From NCBI GenBank assembly GCA_001414485.1, contig LLEY01000010.1:310001-374000 (forward strand): a stretch of 64,000 bases of DNA, given 5' to 3'. The stretch is from Calycina herbarum. Its lineage: Eukaryota > Ascomycota > Leotiomycetes > Helotiales > Pezizellaceae. Made by a program: the position numbers and the translations under genes. Shown in pieces: positions 23,117 through 34,841 of this stretch (its first letter is position 1; each line of letters opens with the position of its first letter). The notes under the pieces are model-generated. The model saw only the letters and a program-made list of their open reading frames with translations. It made no database searches and was not told the origin of the DNA.

Positions 23117-24316
23117 ATGTATATAATTTCAACAAATCCCCTAATAAACGTCCGAACTATCTGCTCTCCCGTCACCGCTGAAATCCGGAGCGAAAAGATG
23201 TCGAAACGAAAGGGAAAAGGTGGTTACGCGCCCAAATTCTTGAGCGTGGACCAATTGGGAGTTTTCGGAGAAGGAAAATCTGGGCTACCAAGCATCAGCG
23301 TCAAAGGACTCCTTCAAATGATCAAACCATCCATTGGACTGATCACGAAAGCACCGAGTATAGCAACGGGTTCTGGGCCATGCCGGGTGACTTGCTCGAC
23401 GATAAGGACGCTTCCTAAACATACTATTTACCAACCGGACCCTTCGACCCTTCCGATGAATTCAACAATTCCAGTAATTCTTTGGGGAAATGGCGCATGT
23501 GCGGGGTGGGGTGGACGTTTCTCCAAATTCCTGGTTGAGGTGGCCTCGCATGGATATTTCATAGTTGCGAATGGGATCCCGCAATTCAAGGGCTTCTTCT
23601 CGCAGACGAACTGGACGGATATGATGGAATCTATGGACTGGGTGACTGAGTAATGTGGAATGGGCCAGTACAGGCATATTGATAAGTCGAGGCTGGCTGT
23701 TGCTGGGCAGTCGTGTGGCGCGTTGCAAGCATATACTGCCAGTTTGGACGAAAGGGTAACGCTCACTTGTATTTTTAACAGTGGCCTTCTTGTTCCCGGG
23801 AATGTTGTACTTCTCGAGAATCTCCATACATCAATTGGCTATTTTCTTGGTGGTCCAACGGATATGGCTTTCAAGAATGTAAGACCCCGGAATCTGGAAA
23901 ATTGGTCAGCTTGCTAATTATTTCGATAGGGAGAACGAGACTACGCAAACCTCCCCTCACATATTCCCGCAGTCAAACTCAATCTCCCAGTTAGACATAT
24001 GGGTACCTTTGGGAGCGCAAAGGGCGGAAAATTTGGAAAAGCAGCGATTGCCTATCTCGAGTAGCAGATGAAGAACGACAAGATCGCGGGAAAGCAGTTC
24101 ACGGCTCCAAGCACATCACCATTGACAGAAGAAGGATGCGACATCGTCTCGAAGAACGGAGAAGGAAATGTCAGAAGAGGAACAATGATAACCGGTGATG
24201 TTGCAGCCAACATGGTTTCAGCAATTAATAGTGTTGAGAATCGCAGACGATCTGTTGTAACCTTTGTCTTGTATGGCGGGGAGTTCGGAGTCAATACGGG
24301 GAACGGGCCGAAATAG
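23117..24316 (+). pseudogene. Alpha/beta-hydrolase family pseudogene
   Basis: A fungal alpha/beta hydrolase of the PHB-depolymerase/lipase-like kind. VILWGNGACAGWGG is the oxyanion region, then FLVEVASHGYFIVANG. The nucleophile elbow AVAGQSCGALQAY contains G-x-S-x-G, and YFLGGPTDMA and LPVRHMGTFG carry the probable acid and histidine. One 51 nt intron (23879-23929, GTAAGA...GATAG) joins KN to GERDY. The frame is broken by TAA at 23651-23653, between DWVTE and CGMGQY, and by TAG at 24062-24064, where relatives have W before the final helix. Both stops are in the same frame as intact flanking sequence. The TAG fits a TGG to TAG RIP-type change. The 5' end is uncertain (no ATG earlier than 23117 or 23198 supported) and no secretion signal is evident. 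Confidence 0.8.
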
Positions 24317-24705
24317 GCGTCTTGGCCGACCCCTGTTTTTGATAGCGCCACGACAAGCTACTTCCTTCAGAAAATAAACTTTCTTCAACACCAACCTCAA
24401 AAGCTTGAAATGACTTCACGATAATCGCATCCCTCACCAGCTCTTTCTTTTGCTCAAGTTTTGAAGCCTTTAAAACCATTATTTCCGGGATTTTGAAACC
24501 CTCCAGTCGGTATCACGTAATCTCTCCCCCGCAAATCCAACGTTTCTTAGCGCTACTTCCCGGATGGAGAAGCGGGGTAGCTTCGACCCACTTGCGGTGT
24601 AGTTCACCAAATTTCCCACCAAGCCAGGATAGCCCTTTCTCTCTTTCTCCCTGATTTCCAACTTATTTTTTCCGTTTCCCTCGTGTCTCTACTTGAATCG
24701 CGAAA

Positions 24706-26803
24706 ATGGCTGAGCGAGTGGTTGTGTCCGATATGGAGAAGGCTAAAGTCGATGAGGTACTTGGCTCTTCACCTTCAACCACATATCGTTCTGTTAATCT
24801 TCTCCAGGCTATTTTCCAGGAATCCGATAGTGCCGTCTCAATTGAAGATGATGTCGCCAAGAATAAAGCCTTAGTGCGGAAGCAAGATATACGGATCGTG
24901 CCGTTGTCTGCTGGCATCTATTTACTATGTTATCTTGATCGTTCGAATATTGGTTCGTTTTCTCGAGTTGATGACAAATCATCTATTCTTAGACCCCAAG
25001 TCTACTTTTATCTGATCCCCGTTAGAGGCTGATTTGTTTCGTGTCACACTTAGGAAATGCGAAAACCCTCAATTCTTCTACACACAATGATCTCCTCTCG
25101 GATACTCACATGACCAATTATCAATATACGTAAGCATTTCCTTTTGTCGTCACTCCTCTGTCGACAGAACTATGAATTTCAAATGAATTTATCTAGCATT
25201 GCGCTTATGGTCTTTCTCATCGCCTATGCCATTTTTGAAGTACCATCAAATTACTTCTTAAAGAAACTCAGTCCAAGTAAATGGATCGCATTCCTAATGT
25301 TCTCATGGGGCGCCGTGACCATTGGTCTCGGAGGAGCAAAGAATTTTGCTGGAGTAACTGCTGTGAGATTCATTCTGGGCATGTTTGAAGCTGGTAAGTG
25401 CCGAAAGCGTCGTCCCAATTTCTCAATTTACCTAACATCGTCTCTCAGGTCTCTTTCCCGGCCTAGTCTACTACCTAACCTTCTGGTATCGCACATCCGA
25501 GCGCTCTATCCGTGTGGCATTTATCCTTGCATCGGCAACTCTAGCTGGGGCATTTGGTGGTGCAATTGCTTATGGAGTTGGCCATATGAATGGAACTCAT
25601 GGGCTTTCAGCTTGGCGCTGGCTGTTCATACTTGAAGGAATTCCATCTTGTATCTCTTCGGCCTTTGTTTACTTTTACTTTCCAGATTATCCTGAGACGG
25701 TCAATTGGTTGAGTGAGGATGAGAAGGCACTGGCAAAGACGAGATTGGTGACTGAGGGAAGTCATGGCGATGGAGCAAATTTGACTTGGGCGCAAGCGAA
25801 GGAGACTTTGACTGATTGGAGGCTGTATGCTCATTATGCTGTGAGTAATATGCTTCTATCTTTCTATGAGGAGTCTACCACTAACTCCAGGTTCTGAGAT
25901 CTACTTCGGACTCTCCGTTCCATTTTCGAGTCTCTCCCTCTTCACACCCAGTCTCACAGCCGGACTGGGATATCATGATCTCACCGCACAACTCATGACG
26001 GTTCCACCATACGCTGTTGCTTGTAAGTTTTCTTCCTTTGCGGACGCATTACTTTATTTCTAATGATTTTAGATGTTGTCACCATATTGGTATCCTACTC
26101 AGCAGATCACTTCAACGCCCGCGCCCTCCACTCTGCCCTGTTCGCTACAATAGGAGCAGCAGGCTTCATGGCATCTGCTCTACTCCCCCCGCACGCTTAC
26201 TCCGTTCGTTCGCCCATTTGCCTCTTTCATTCCATTCCAATTTCTCATTCTGCGTTCCCTTCTCCATCCTCCCGCCCCAAACTTCCTCCCCTCAAACTCC
26301 CACTAACATAAGCTCCCATAGGCCCGTTACGGCTGCCTTATAGTCGCGGCCTCCGGTGCATTCTCCTCCATCCCACCTCTACTAGGTTTCCTTTCTTCAA
26401 ACCTTTTTACCACCGCTTCAGCAGGTCTAGGAATCGCGTTGAATATCTCCTTCGGCGCACCGGGTCAGATTGCGGGGGTGTGGATTTATAAAGCTGATGA
26501 GGCGAAGAGGGGGTATCCTACTGGTCATGTAAGTTTTTTCCCCCAGTCTTCTTTTTTGGTGGTGGGTATTGTGGGAGGAGGATGAGGCAACTTAGAAATT
26601 GGGGTGAGGGAGTATTGAATAGTGGGGAAATGGCGGAAAAATGATGGTTTGCTGACTATTTTGGGTTCTAGTGGGTTAATGCTGGATTGTTGTTTTTTGT
26701 TGCTGTTGGATGCGTTGGGTTGAGGGCGTACTATGGGTTTTTGAATGGAAGATTATTGAAGAGTGGTAGGGAAGGGGAGGGGAGAAGGTTGTTTAGGTAT
26801 TGA
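24706..26803 (+). CDS. MFS transporter, anion:cation symporter (Dal5-like) family
   Basis: Eight exons: 24706..24952, 25054..25129, 25197..25393, 25449..25840, 25899..26022, 26073..26203, 26322..26528, 26672..26803. They give 501 aa with all phases consistent. Twelve hydrophobic segments are expected. Family marks seen are RIVPLSAGIYLLCYLDRSNIGNAK (TM1 and loop), IALMVFLIAYAIFEVPSNYFLKK (TM2), the G-x-x-x-x-V-R-F-I-L-G-M-F-E-A-G segment (TM4) and PGLVYYLTFWY. This is the allantoate/nicotinate/pantothenate-type (ACS) branch of fungal MFS carriers at the plasma membrane; the substrate cannot be read from sequence. A 51 nt GT-AG segment at 24757-24807 is a multiple of three and could be an optional extra intron. 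C-terminus ends FRY. Confidence 0.92.
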
Positions 26804-27246
26804 TTTGGGTAAGCATTCTTTCTGTGTGTTTTGGTTGTGGGGGCAAATTGAGAAAGAGAGCGGGGAATCTCCAGTACAGAGGCAATAGGGGCTGGGTGAG
26901 GTGTAATTGCATTTTATCGATTTGCGTCTTTGGGATGTTTAGTGGGAGTTTGATACCCCTTTGAATGTCAATTATCAAATTATCGAAACTTCGGTGGATG
27001 GAAAGCATATGAAACATGGAATTTCTGAAGATTTCTTAGCAAGTATTGCAGAGCGAGATATCATTAATTGCCAACATGATCATTTGCCGAAGCTCATATC
27101 AAAGCAAGTCGCCCGGTAAGTTCCCCTATGAAAACAAAAATGCCACCAATTTTTCCCAGATCCGTTTTGTAGGAATACAATCAAGTTTGAGCATCCAACT
27201 CATTGACCCATTCCCTCATTTGTGAATAATAGGATTCGTCCGCGTT
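26804..27246. other. Intergenic between convergent genes
   Basis: 443 bp between the stop of the MFS gene and the stop of the CCCH gene; contains both 3' UTRs. No feature seen. Confidence 0.5.
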
Positions 27247-29063
27247 TTAAACTGTGTTTTGATATTCTCTCTCCTGGTCAATAAGCTCGATAGCCTTTAT
27301 TCCTTCATCGCCCAGCATTCCCACGGGGGCGTGGATTTGTAAACAGCTCGCAAGATCCCTGCACCCACCCGGTAGGTAGTATTTAGTGCAGAGATTGTAG
27401 CGTATAAAAAGATCCTTGAGCCGGAAAACCAAATCCCGATTCAGTTCTGGGGTCGTGGGCAACACTTGATGAGTATGGTTGCCTCTTGAGCGCATCGGAC
27501 CTCTGGGGCCTCTTCCTCGCCCTCCTCGGGATCCCCTGGTCATAAATGTATGCGAGGAATTCGATGATCCAACTTCAGCCGGACTAGATGTATTATTTGA
27601 GACAACATCAGCCCAACTCTTTGCCGAAGTCGTTGCTGATGCTTGATGAGCACTGCTAGCTCTTGAACGCATTGAACCTCGTACGCCTCTTCCTCTTCCA
27701 CGTCCCCAGCCCCTTTGAAAATCTGCTGGCGGGGAAGGGATTCTCTGGACTATCGCCGTACTCGAGGTTGACGATCCATTATCATAGAGAGTTGAAGATC
27801 CGAAACCTGTCGAACTTCCTTCTTCGTAAGGCGCATACGGCACAATAGCCGTGTAAGAAAGCGGAGTTGGTTCGTCCGTGAAAAATAGCGACTCAAATAT
27901 CTCTGTTGTCCGAAAACCTAGGTTCTGCATCTCCGTACGCAGTTCGCCAGCCGATAAAAGTGTAATCCGGTCAACTGTTGTTGGCGAAGAATACTTCCTA
28001 AGTTCGGGGATGTATCCCAAATCGTGACAGCAGGCCAATAGTACATGGGCGCATTGAATGTTCTTGACGTGGAAGCTCAACACATCTGTAATATCAGGTC
28101 AGTATCCAGTCGTTTAATCCATATCGCCAAAAGACGTGGAGGTGGTGTACTTACCACGAATCTTGCTATCCGCCTCTTCCTTTCCGTAACCGACATCGAC
28201 TACATCAATCAACGGGAATGCACGCGTGAATCCGATCCAAAACCGTCTGAGATCGCCTGGTCTGTCCACCCTATCTTTTGTCAAGCAGACTTTCTCCAAG
28301 CCTTCCAAGTTGGCATATGCCTTGACCATGATTTGGATTGATTTTGAATCTTTGACGAGTTCTGGTAGCGATGAGAGGTAATCCCTCACCTTTGCCATGA
28401 ACGCATGGGCTGCTTTCTCACCCCCCGCCATGCCTTGTTTCAAATATTCGTCGCTGAACTGCAAGACCGTTAGCGCCTGGACGTAAAGTTAAGGGCACTG
28501 GGCTATGTACCAGATACATATCTGCATCAGCGTCGATGAGTACCAACACAAACTTCGTCCGCTCCTGAAAAGAATTTAGCAAATTGTATGTTTGCAAAGC
28601 ACTTTTTGGATTAGGACTTACCATGGAATCAGAAGCATCCTTCAACGGCACAACTTCGTCCTTGTACTTTTGATTCTCCCTCTGCCACTCGATACGCAGC
28701 TTCTGGTAGTCCACAACATATTTCCTTTTCGCCTGCCTCAACACATCGCACTGATCCTGAAAGTCCTTCAAATTTTTATCTGTTTCCCTTTTCTCCAAGA
28801 CCAAAGCATCGTACCGACCCTCGAGGCTCTTCAGACCCTTGTCTGTTTTCTTCTTCTCCAACACCAAAGCATCGTACCGACGACCGAGTTCCTTCAAGCT
28901 TGTAAAGATGCATGCACTTTAATGTGGGCTTGCTACTTACATTGACCAAATTCAACCGTTCATTGTAGAGTACATTCTCTCGATATCCGACCTCAAGTAA
29001 GCTCTCTTTCAAATCTTTCGTATCTGTCAAAGCTAGATCTGCCACCCCGTTGGAAGCCATCAT
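27247..29063 (-). CDS. CCCH zinc-finger protein with coiled coil and RG-rich linker
   Basis: Five exons, complement(27247..28085, 28155..28458, 28511..28564, 28622..28891, 28941..29063), 529 aa, all phases consistent. Order: coiled coil (residues ~5-125) with a duplicated block, RRYDALVLEKKKTDKGLKSLE and GRYDALVLEKRETDKNLKDF. Next is a conserved fungal domain from FVLVLIDADADMYL through IMVKAYANLEGL and GFTRAFPLIDVVDVG to ITLLSAGELRTEMQNLGFRTTEIFE. An S/T linker with two RG-rich repeats (GRGRGVRGSMRSRA, GGRGRGPRGPMRSRG) precedes a single C-x8-C-x5-C-x3-H finger at 483-502. This layout is a recurrent Pezizomycotina family. The finger and RG repeats suggest RNA binding (inference). The IDADADM core resembles a NYN/PIN-like acidic site but I cannot confirm nuclease activity. 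Confidence 0.85.
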
Positions 29064-32000
29064 TAGTCTCCACAAGTGAATTGGCGAGACCAAAGTTCCG
29101 ATTGATCTTCAAGTTTCCAGTTGAGAACCAATGCACACTCCGTGAGGGAAAATCTTGTGCGCTTGACCTTGAGTGCTTTGAGAAAAACAATAAATTGATG
29201 AGGAGTTCAAGTGGAAAGAGGACCTGAACTCTGGGGAGGAAGGTCCGGACCCCTGTCGAGTCGTGACACGTGAACCTAAGTACCCACTTTTAAATTCACC
29301 TTTCTTCCCACATCGTTGGAAACCAAACAAAATCTCATTACTTGTCTATTGGGGAACCGCCATGCGGCACAACTAAATGCGCTTGGGAAATGTGAGGAAA
29401 TTTCAGCAAGAATGAACTTGATCTCATGTTTATCCTCTCGGTTAATCCTCCCAGTAACGACCATGGTTAATTGCTATTCTCATTCAACTTTGCTTTCTGT
29501 TTTACCTTCGTAATTGTTTCAGTAAATGGTCAAGTATCCCGATGTTCTCACTGAGTTCAGCTTTTCTCTCTAGACACAATTTACTGCGGCTACCTTGTCA
29601 CCTTATGCTGGTGTCCCCAAAAGGTAATATTATACTTGGTGCATCAGCTATGTGCTACTTTCATCCGCCAAACGAAATGGACACTACTTTTGAGAATACA
29701 TATCTTTTCTCTGCTGGTCATGCCTTGGCAATAATTCTCAAATTTGCAAGCATTTGAACACAAATGTTCTCTCGGCTTTGCTAATTGAACTTCAAGAATC
29801 TTCTATGAAAATCAAGTGCGTGGAGTGAAACGAGTTTGCTGTTGCCGTTTGATGGCCAAACCATTGGAACTGGCGATCTTTCCTCGAAGAATGATTTAAA
29901 AGTCATTTATCTTGGTAGATAACCTCCCTCTTCTAAATCTATGTCAATGTTCCTTTTATACGTGAGTTTCCCTAAAACATCATTCATTTCGCCAGTTTGA
30001 GAAACGGCGACCAGGATGTTAGAATCATTTTTTCTTAACAGAAAGCACAATACCATTTTCCGTTAACCTCGAAGAGAACTCTTTTCTTCTCCGGGGCACT
30101 TATCATAGCAGAAAAAGAGATCCAAATAAGACCCCTCTAGTACCTTTGTTTCCTACCGTAAGGTAAGCTATTAAATTATATCATTCGAGAGTATTCAGAT
30201 TAAGCAAGAAAATTGAATTAATGCTCGAAGATCTCAAAAGTAATAAGAGAAGTATTTAGCATGTTAGTGTTTTAGTGTTTTGAAATTATCAGGCGAGAGC
30301 TGGTATGCTTTACTTTATGTTTCTATGTTCGTCTTTTGTTAAGTTACTTATAAGTTTAAGTTTAAGTTTAAATTTCTGTCAATAAGATGTATTTTTGCTT
30401 ACTCGTGGATTCATAGATTATGTTCCCAAAGAGAAAATTATTAGTTTAGTTAATGTCTAATTTTAGATTTTGGTTTCTAGGTACTGCCATCTTGCTTTTT
30501 TATCTAAGAAATATCGACTAGAGTTATTATTTAGGTGGAATAAGTTACACTGATAGAATCAATTACTTAACTTTCAAAATTTCGGCATATGGAATCTCAC
30601 TAGCTTTTTGCACCTAATGAGATTTTCGATCAAAAGGCCTTTCACAATCCTGAACAGCGAAAAAGAAAGGAACCGAGGACTGGTTCTCAGTTTCTAGGTA
30701 GGCTAGATAGTATCTTTCAAAGGTGGGTTCACGACCAGGGTTCCTTTCTTTGGCTGCAGGAAAAAAGTTGGTTTTCTCATAGGTATGATTCTCAGTTGAT
30801 TATCTCACAATAGGTTGCGGAAAAACGATTCTATGGTATAATTTTACCTTACGAGCCAGATTTCGTGTATTTTTGGACTCTGGATACAGATTTCAAGGTC
30901 GAGTGTTCCGTCACATTGTTTCATGAAAAAAATTATGGTATGATGGCGGATGGGTGTATTCGACGTCAAGAATCCACACGATAGCTCACATTACCAATTC
31001 AGCATCAATGCTACAATAAATCTATCAATATCCAAGAAAAAGTTGCAAATGGTTTTCTTAACCATAGGTATTGGATCAACTTCCCCAGCAACCTGGAGAA
31101 CAATGATTTATGGGCCATAACATCACGGATCATGAAAAGGTTATAGTTACTTCTCATCCCCAACACGGAAGAACTGAAAAGGAAAGGCGCTCCAGGTGTA
31201 TTAGGGTATTCGAAAACGGGTGTTATGTTGAGATGTAGAAAATGACCTCGGAACAAATGGATGTAGTGATGCTATTGCTCTAGTCTTTGCTGTTCAGGAC
31301 ACAACCTCGCATCCCATCTAGAGTTGGAATATACATCCAAAATACGCACTATGAGTGCGTGCTTTTTTGCAAATGATGCATTGGTGCCGAGTGATATGTT
31401 TTACGCACTTTTTGTGGAGTTGACCAAGTATGTCAATACTTTTTGACTTCTTATAAAATCATAATAATAAAATTAATTGATTCAATGTAGGATTGTGTTA
31501 CTTGTACTAGGCACTATCTTAGAAAAGCTTCATTCGAGATACTTTATTCAACCTAATTTCTCATTTTCTCGCTTAATTTTACATCCCTGACACCAGTTAA
31601 TAGAAGCAAATCAACGCTAGGGTTGCCAAAGTGCCCAATAGATGCTTCATGAGGAACATCCTAGGGAGCTCCACTTAGTAGTAACCAAAAATAGCAAAGT
31701 CAATTTCCTTACAGAGAGAGGCCTACAAGTTCATCAAATTCGTTAAGCAACAGCAAATCGTCTTGATAGACTTTGAAATATCCGAGAACTCTGTTTCCAA
31801 AAAAAGCCAGTATGAATTCAGATCCAAGCACTACAAGGTCCACTCCGCACGCTTCCAGAGTTATTTCTTATAATCTTTTTCCTTTTTTCTTCCCATTCTC
31901 CTACGCGATTCTTTGCTTGTTCTAATTTGTGGTTCTACGAAGCAACCGACGTAAAAACTAGCGCCGCTAACGAAAGTCTACGACGTTACCGCTTACCAAT

Positions 32001-32233
32001 TCTCAAAAACATTTTTTCATCTCTCAAACCAACCCAAGGGAAATATCTAAATGTCTCAAATCCATTTTGTGCCAAGATCTCATTACGTATGCGCCCAACA
32101 CGTGCATTAGGCTGCAGTTCTGGGTACCTCTTCCTGCTCTTCCTGATTGTAATCTTCACAACTTTATCCTGAACTACCTACGAATTATTACAATTTCTTT
32201 CTGCGATTCCCTTTAATCTATTCCCCGAACATC
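29064..32233. other. 3.2 kb intergenic, no gene
   Basis: 29.1-29.8 kb has ordinary composition with short overlapping frames; 29.8-31.9 kb is AT-rich. A TAAGTT-type short tandem run is visible at ~30343-30371. No transposon ends, RNA gene or splice-consistent gene was found. Confidence 0.5.
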
Positions 32234-33502
32234 ATGTCTGGCAAAGACTTCGCGATTGAGTATGTGTGCCAAAAAAGGATGCATCAGTGCTTCACGATTC
32301 CAGGAAAGGAAACCCGCAAGCCTTTGAGAGTTTCGTATGCAATAGCTGGACTAGAAAATGACGATGCCCCAACAGTCGTTTTCCTCTCAGGCATGTACGG
32401 GATGCGGTGGATTGCCCTGTTGCAGCATCATCTTGCGTTGAAGGTGGGGGTGAGGCTCGTCTGCGTCGACCGGTAAGCAAGCTTTCCTCTATTGATGAGA
32501 TTTGAAAAACAAATTCCATCTGTCTCAAAACATTTCAACAATCAGTCACTACACTTCTTTCCAAATCTCTACATGTTTTCGTGAACTCCGTCTGACTTCT
32601 TATAAAGACCTTCATTCGGTGGCAGCACCCCAGTTCCCATCTCCGAACGCATCGCAACCTGGCTCCTCACTTTACCCCACCTTTTGGCTCACCTGAAATG
32701 CACCCAAATAGTCCCCATCGCTGCCTCCGCCGGGACAATATACCTTCTCAATACCCTCTATCACTTTCCTTCCATTCTTCCGCCTAAATCCCCTTACGGC
32801 GCTATCCTGGCACCGTGGGTACATCCCAAACATTCCAGCGCTGCGATGATGTCTTTCGTTGCTTCCAACTGGATGCCAAAGGTTCTGGTCGAGAAGCACT
32901 GGGACAACCTGAGTGGCTTTGTTGCGACCAAGATACTTCCTAGCTTTGCAGCTAGCGGGGGCCTGATGGAGAGTGTTGCAAGTTCTTCGGGCATTCTTGG
33001 GGCTTCTAAGGCCAAAAAGGAAAAAGAAGAGGACGACGATGATGCGAAGTCAATGGAGCTTTATGGAATGACATGTGCACAGAAAAAAGAAGTATCCCAG
33101 CTGGGATTGAAATTCATGTTTGCTGAAGAAACGAGTGGAGCCAATGATGAAGCGTTGTTATGTTTGAGAAAGGGAACAGAAGCTGACGTAGGTTGGGGAG
33201 TTTGTGAGGACTATGCTACCTTTATCCCGAAGCTGGCTGAGAAATGGAAGGGCACTTCGGACAATGGGGAGAATGCCCCTAAGTTGAAAATGCAAGCGTA
33301 TTTTGCCTCTTCGGATGTAATGAGTGGGGAAGGGGGACAAAAGTACTTTCAGCAGTGCTGGGAAAATGGAAAGTGTGGGGATGCGATCGAATTTGTAGGG
33401 ACAGTGGTGGAGGACACTTCTCACGATACCATCGGGTTCCCTGAGAAAGGTGTATTGGAGAGAGTCCTTCGCGAAGCTAAAACAGCTCTAGAAATGAGGT
33501 GA
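32234..33502 (+). CDS. Alpha/beta-hydrolase fold protein
   Basis: Two exons, 32234..32472 and 32608..33502, 377 aa. The intron (32473-32607) has donor GTAAGC, an upstream CTGAC branch-like site and acceptor TAAAG, joining CVDR to PSFGGSTPVP. The order of motifs fits an alpha/beta hydrolase: VVFLSGMYGMRW (oxyanion side), VCVDRPSFGGS, nucleophile elbow PIAASAGT (Ser ~120, A-x-S-x-G variant), a charged lid region with a KKEKEEDDDD run, FASSDVM (Asp ~316) and DTSHDT (His ~352). All three catalytic residues are present, so it is probably active. Substrate unknown. No signal peptide or membrane segment. Start is the first ATG, 4 nt after an A-rich leader. Confidence 0.85.
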
Positions 33503-34200
33503 AAATTCTAGATATTATTTTGATAACTGCCTATCAATTGGTGTAAGATGCCTTCCTCTAGTTTCTTGTTTTAAACGTATGTCTTCTTAGTTTTCCTGGA
33601 TAAAAAAATCAGCACCAGCTCTATTAATTTTAGACCACCGTTACTTGAAAGTATTGGTGGGAATATGTATGCAGTGGCAGTGAGTTTCGTTTATCGCTTT
33701 GGAGAAATAATTTACAATTCTTTGCAAATTATCATCTCCAAGCCACTGAACTTGAGCGGGAAAGACGATGAAATACGTCTGCTGGTACGAGATTTGCTTT
33801 TCGCCACGAGGCACAATTTAATAAGAACAGAAGCAATGTGAGAATCTAGCTGACATAGACAATGGTCTAGCTGCCAGTCCTTGGCCGAGTACGTTTAGTA
33901 TGTGCACTCTCATTCATCAGTGTCTCGCTTCTGCTTCGCAATGTCGTTATAACAGCTTATTGACACTTTGATGATCGCACTGTGAAATGAGATTCCGCAA
34001 CTATTTTATTCAAGCGTGGAATTATGAGGCATTTTGACGATTGTATTCACTGGAAAGGTTGTCTGGCAGTCCGTTGAGACGGCCAAATATAAGTTTTGGA
34101 ACCCTGCTGCTTATCAAACTTCTTACAGTACTTCTTACTCGGTGGGTTGAGCAAGTGAAACTTCCATAGAACGCTATATCAAATCAAATCCATATCATGA
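33503..34200. other. Intergenic, no gene
   Basis: 3' flank of the hydrolase gene; no reading frame or repeat recognised until the palindromic repeat that begins near 34205. Confidence 0.5.
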
Positions 34201-34204
34201 CGAA

Positions 34205-34540
34205 TATTACTACTCGAGTAGTACTCAAGTAGTTTGGACCGACTCGGACCGATGCTCGGGACTTTCGGTCCTAGTACTACTAGCGCCGGGTTAGTTTTAG
34301 AACAATTTAGTAAGAAGTTCTTAAATTATTCTTATTAAAAGTTTAGATTTTAAACAGAAGAGAAAAAAGGTATAATCTATAACTTTAAAGATAAATCTTA
34401 TTCTACTATATATTTTAGTCTAATTTATATATTATTTCTATTTATAGACTACTTAAGTAGTACTCGAGTAGTTGAGAATAACTACTCTACTTTACTTAAG
34501 ACAACTTGAGTAGTACTTAAGTAGTTAAGTAGTTTGTTAA
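34205..34540. repeat. Palindromic ACTACT-YRAG-TAGT repeat cluster, possible small TIR element
   Basis: Palindromic units of the form ACTACTCGAGTAGT or ACTACTTAAGTAGT occur at 34208-34235 and again at 34448-34535, in inverted arrangement around a ~220 bp AT-rich centre. Example units are TACTCGAGTAGTACTCAAGT on the left and AGTAGTACTTAAGTAGTTAA on the right. Between them 34237-34290 is GC-richer (GACTCGGACCGATGCTCGGG). The layout suggests a short non-autonomous element with subterminal repeats, but neither exact ends nor a target duplication can be fixed. Confidence 0.5.
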
Positions 34541-34841
34541 TACGCTATATTTATCAAATATCTAGAGAAATTTCATTAAAAGCAGCTATGAATTCACGAA
34601 CGGAGGTCTAAAATTCATGTTATTTCTGAGGCAAAATCTCAATATTAAGAAAGGGATCTTATTTTTTATACTATTTAGTGGTAAGACTTTAGTAAGAAGC
34701 GTATTTCAATAGTAATAATCTACCTTAATAATTTCAAGAAGCAGTCTCGGTAGGTAATAAACAGTAACAGGAGGCAATAATATTAATATTCAGAAGCAAT
34801 ATAATAAACAGAGCGGAGAGAGAACCAAGCTAACTAATCTA

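Noticed and set aside
25144..25196. Coding reading of NYEFQMNLSS as part of the MFS protein
   Set aside because: Family alignment places IALMVF directly after the YQYT segment; the stretch is the end of intron 2 (acceptor TCTAG at 25196).
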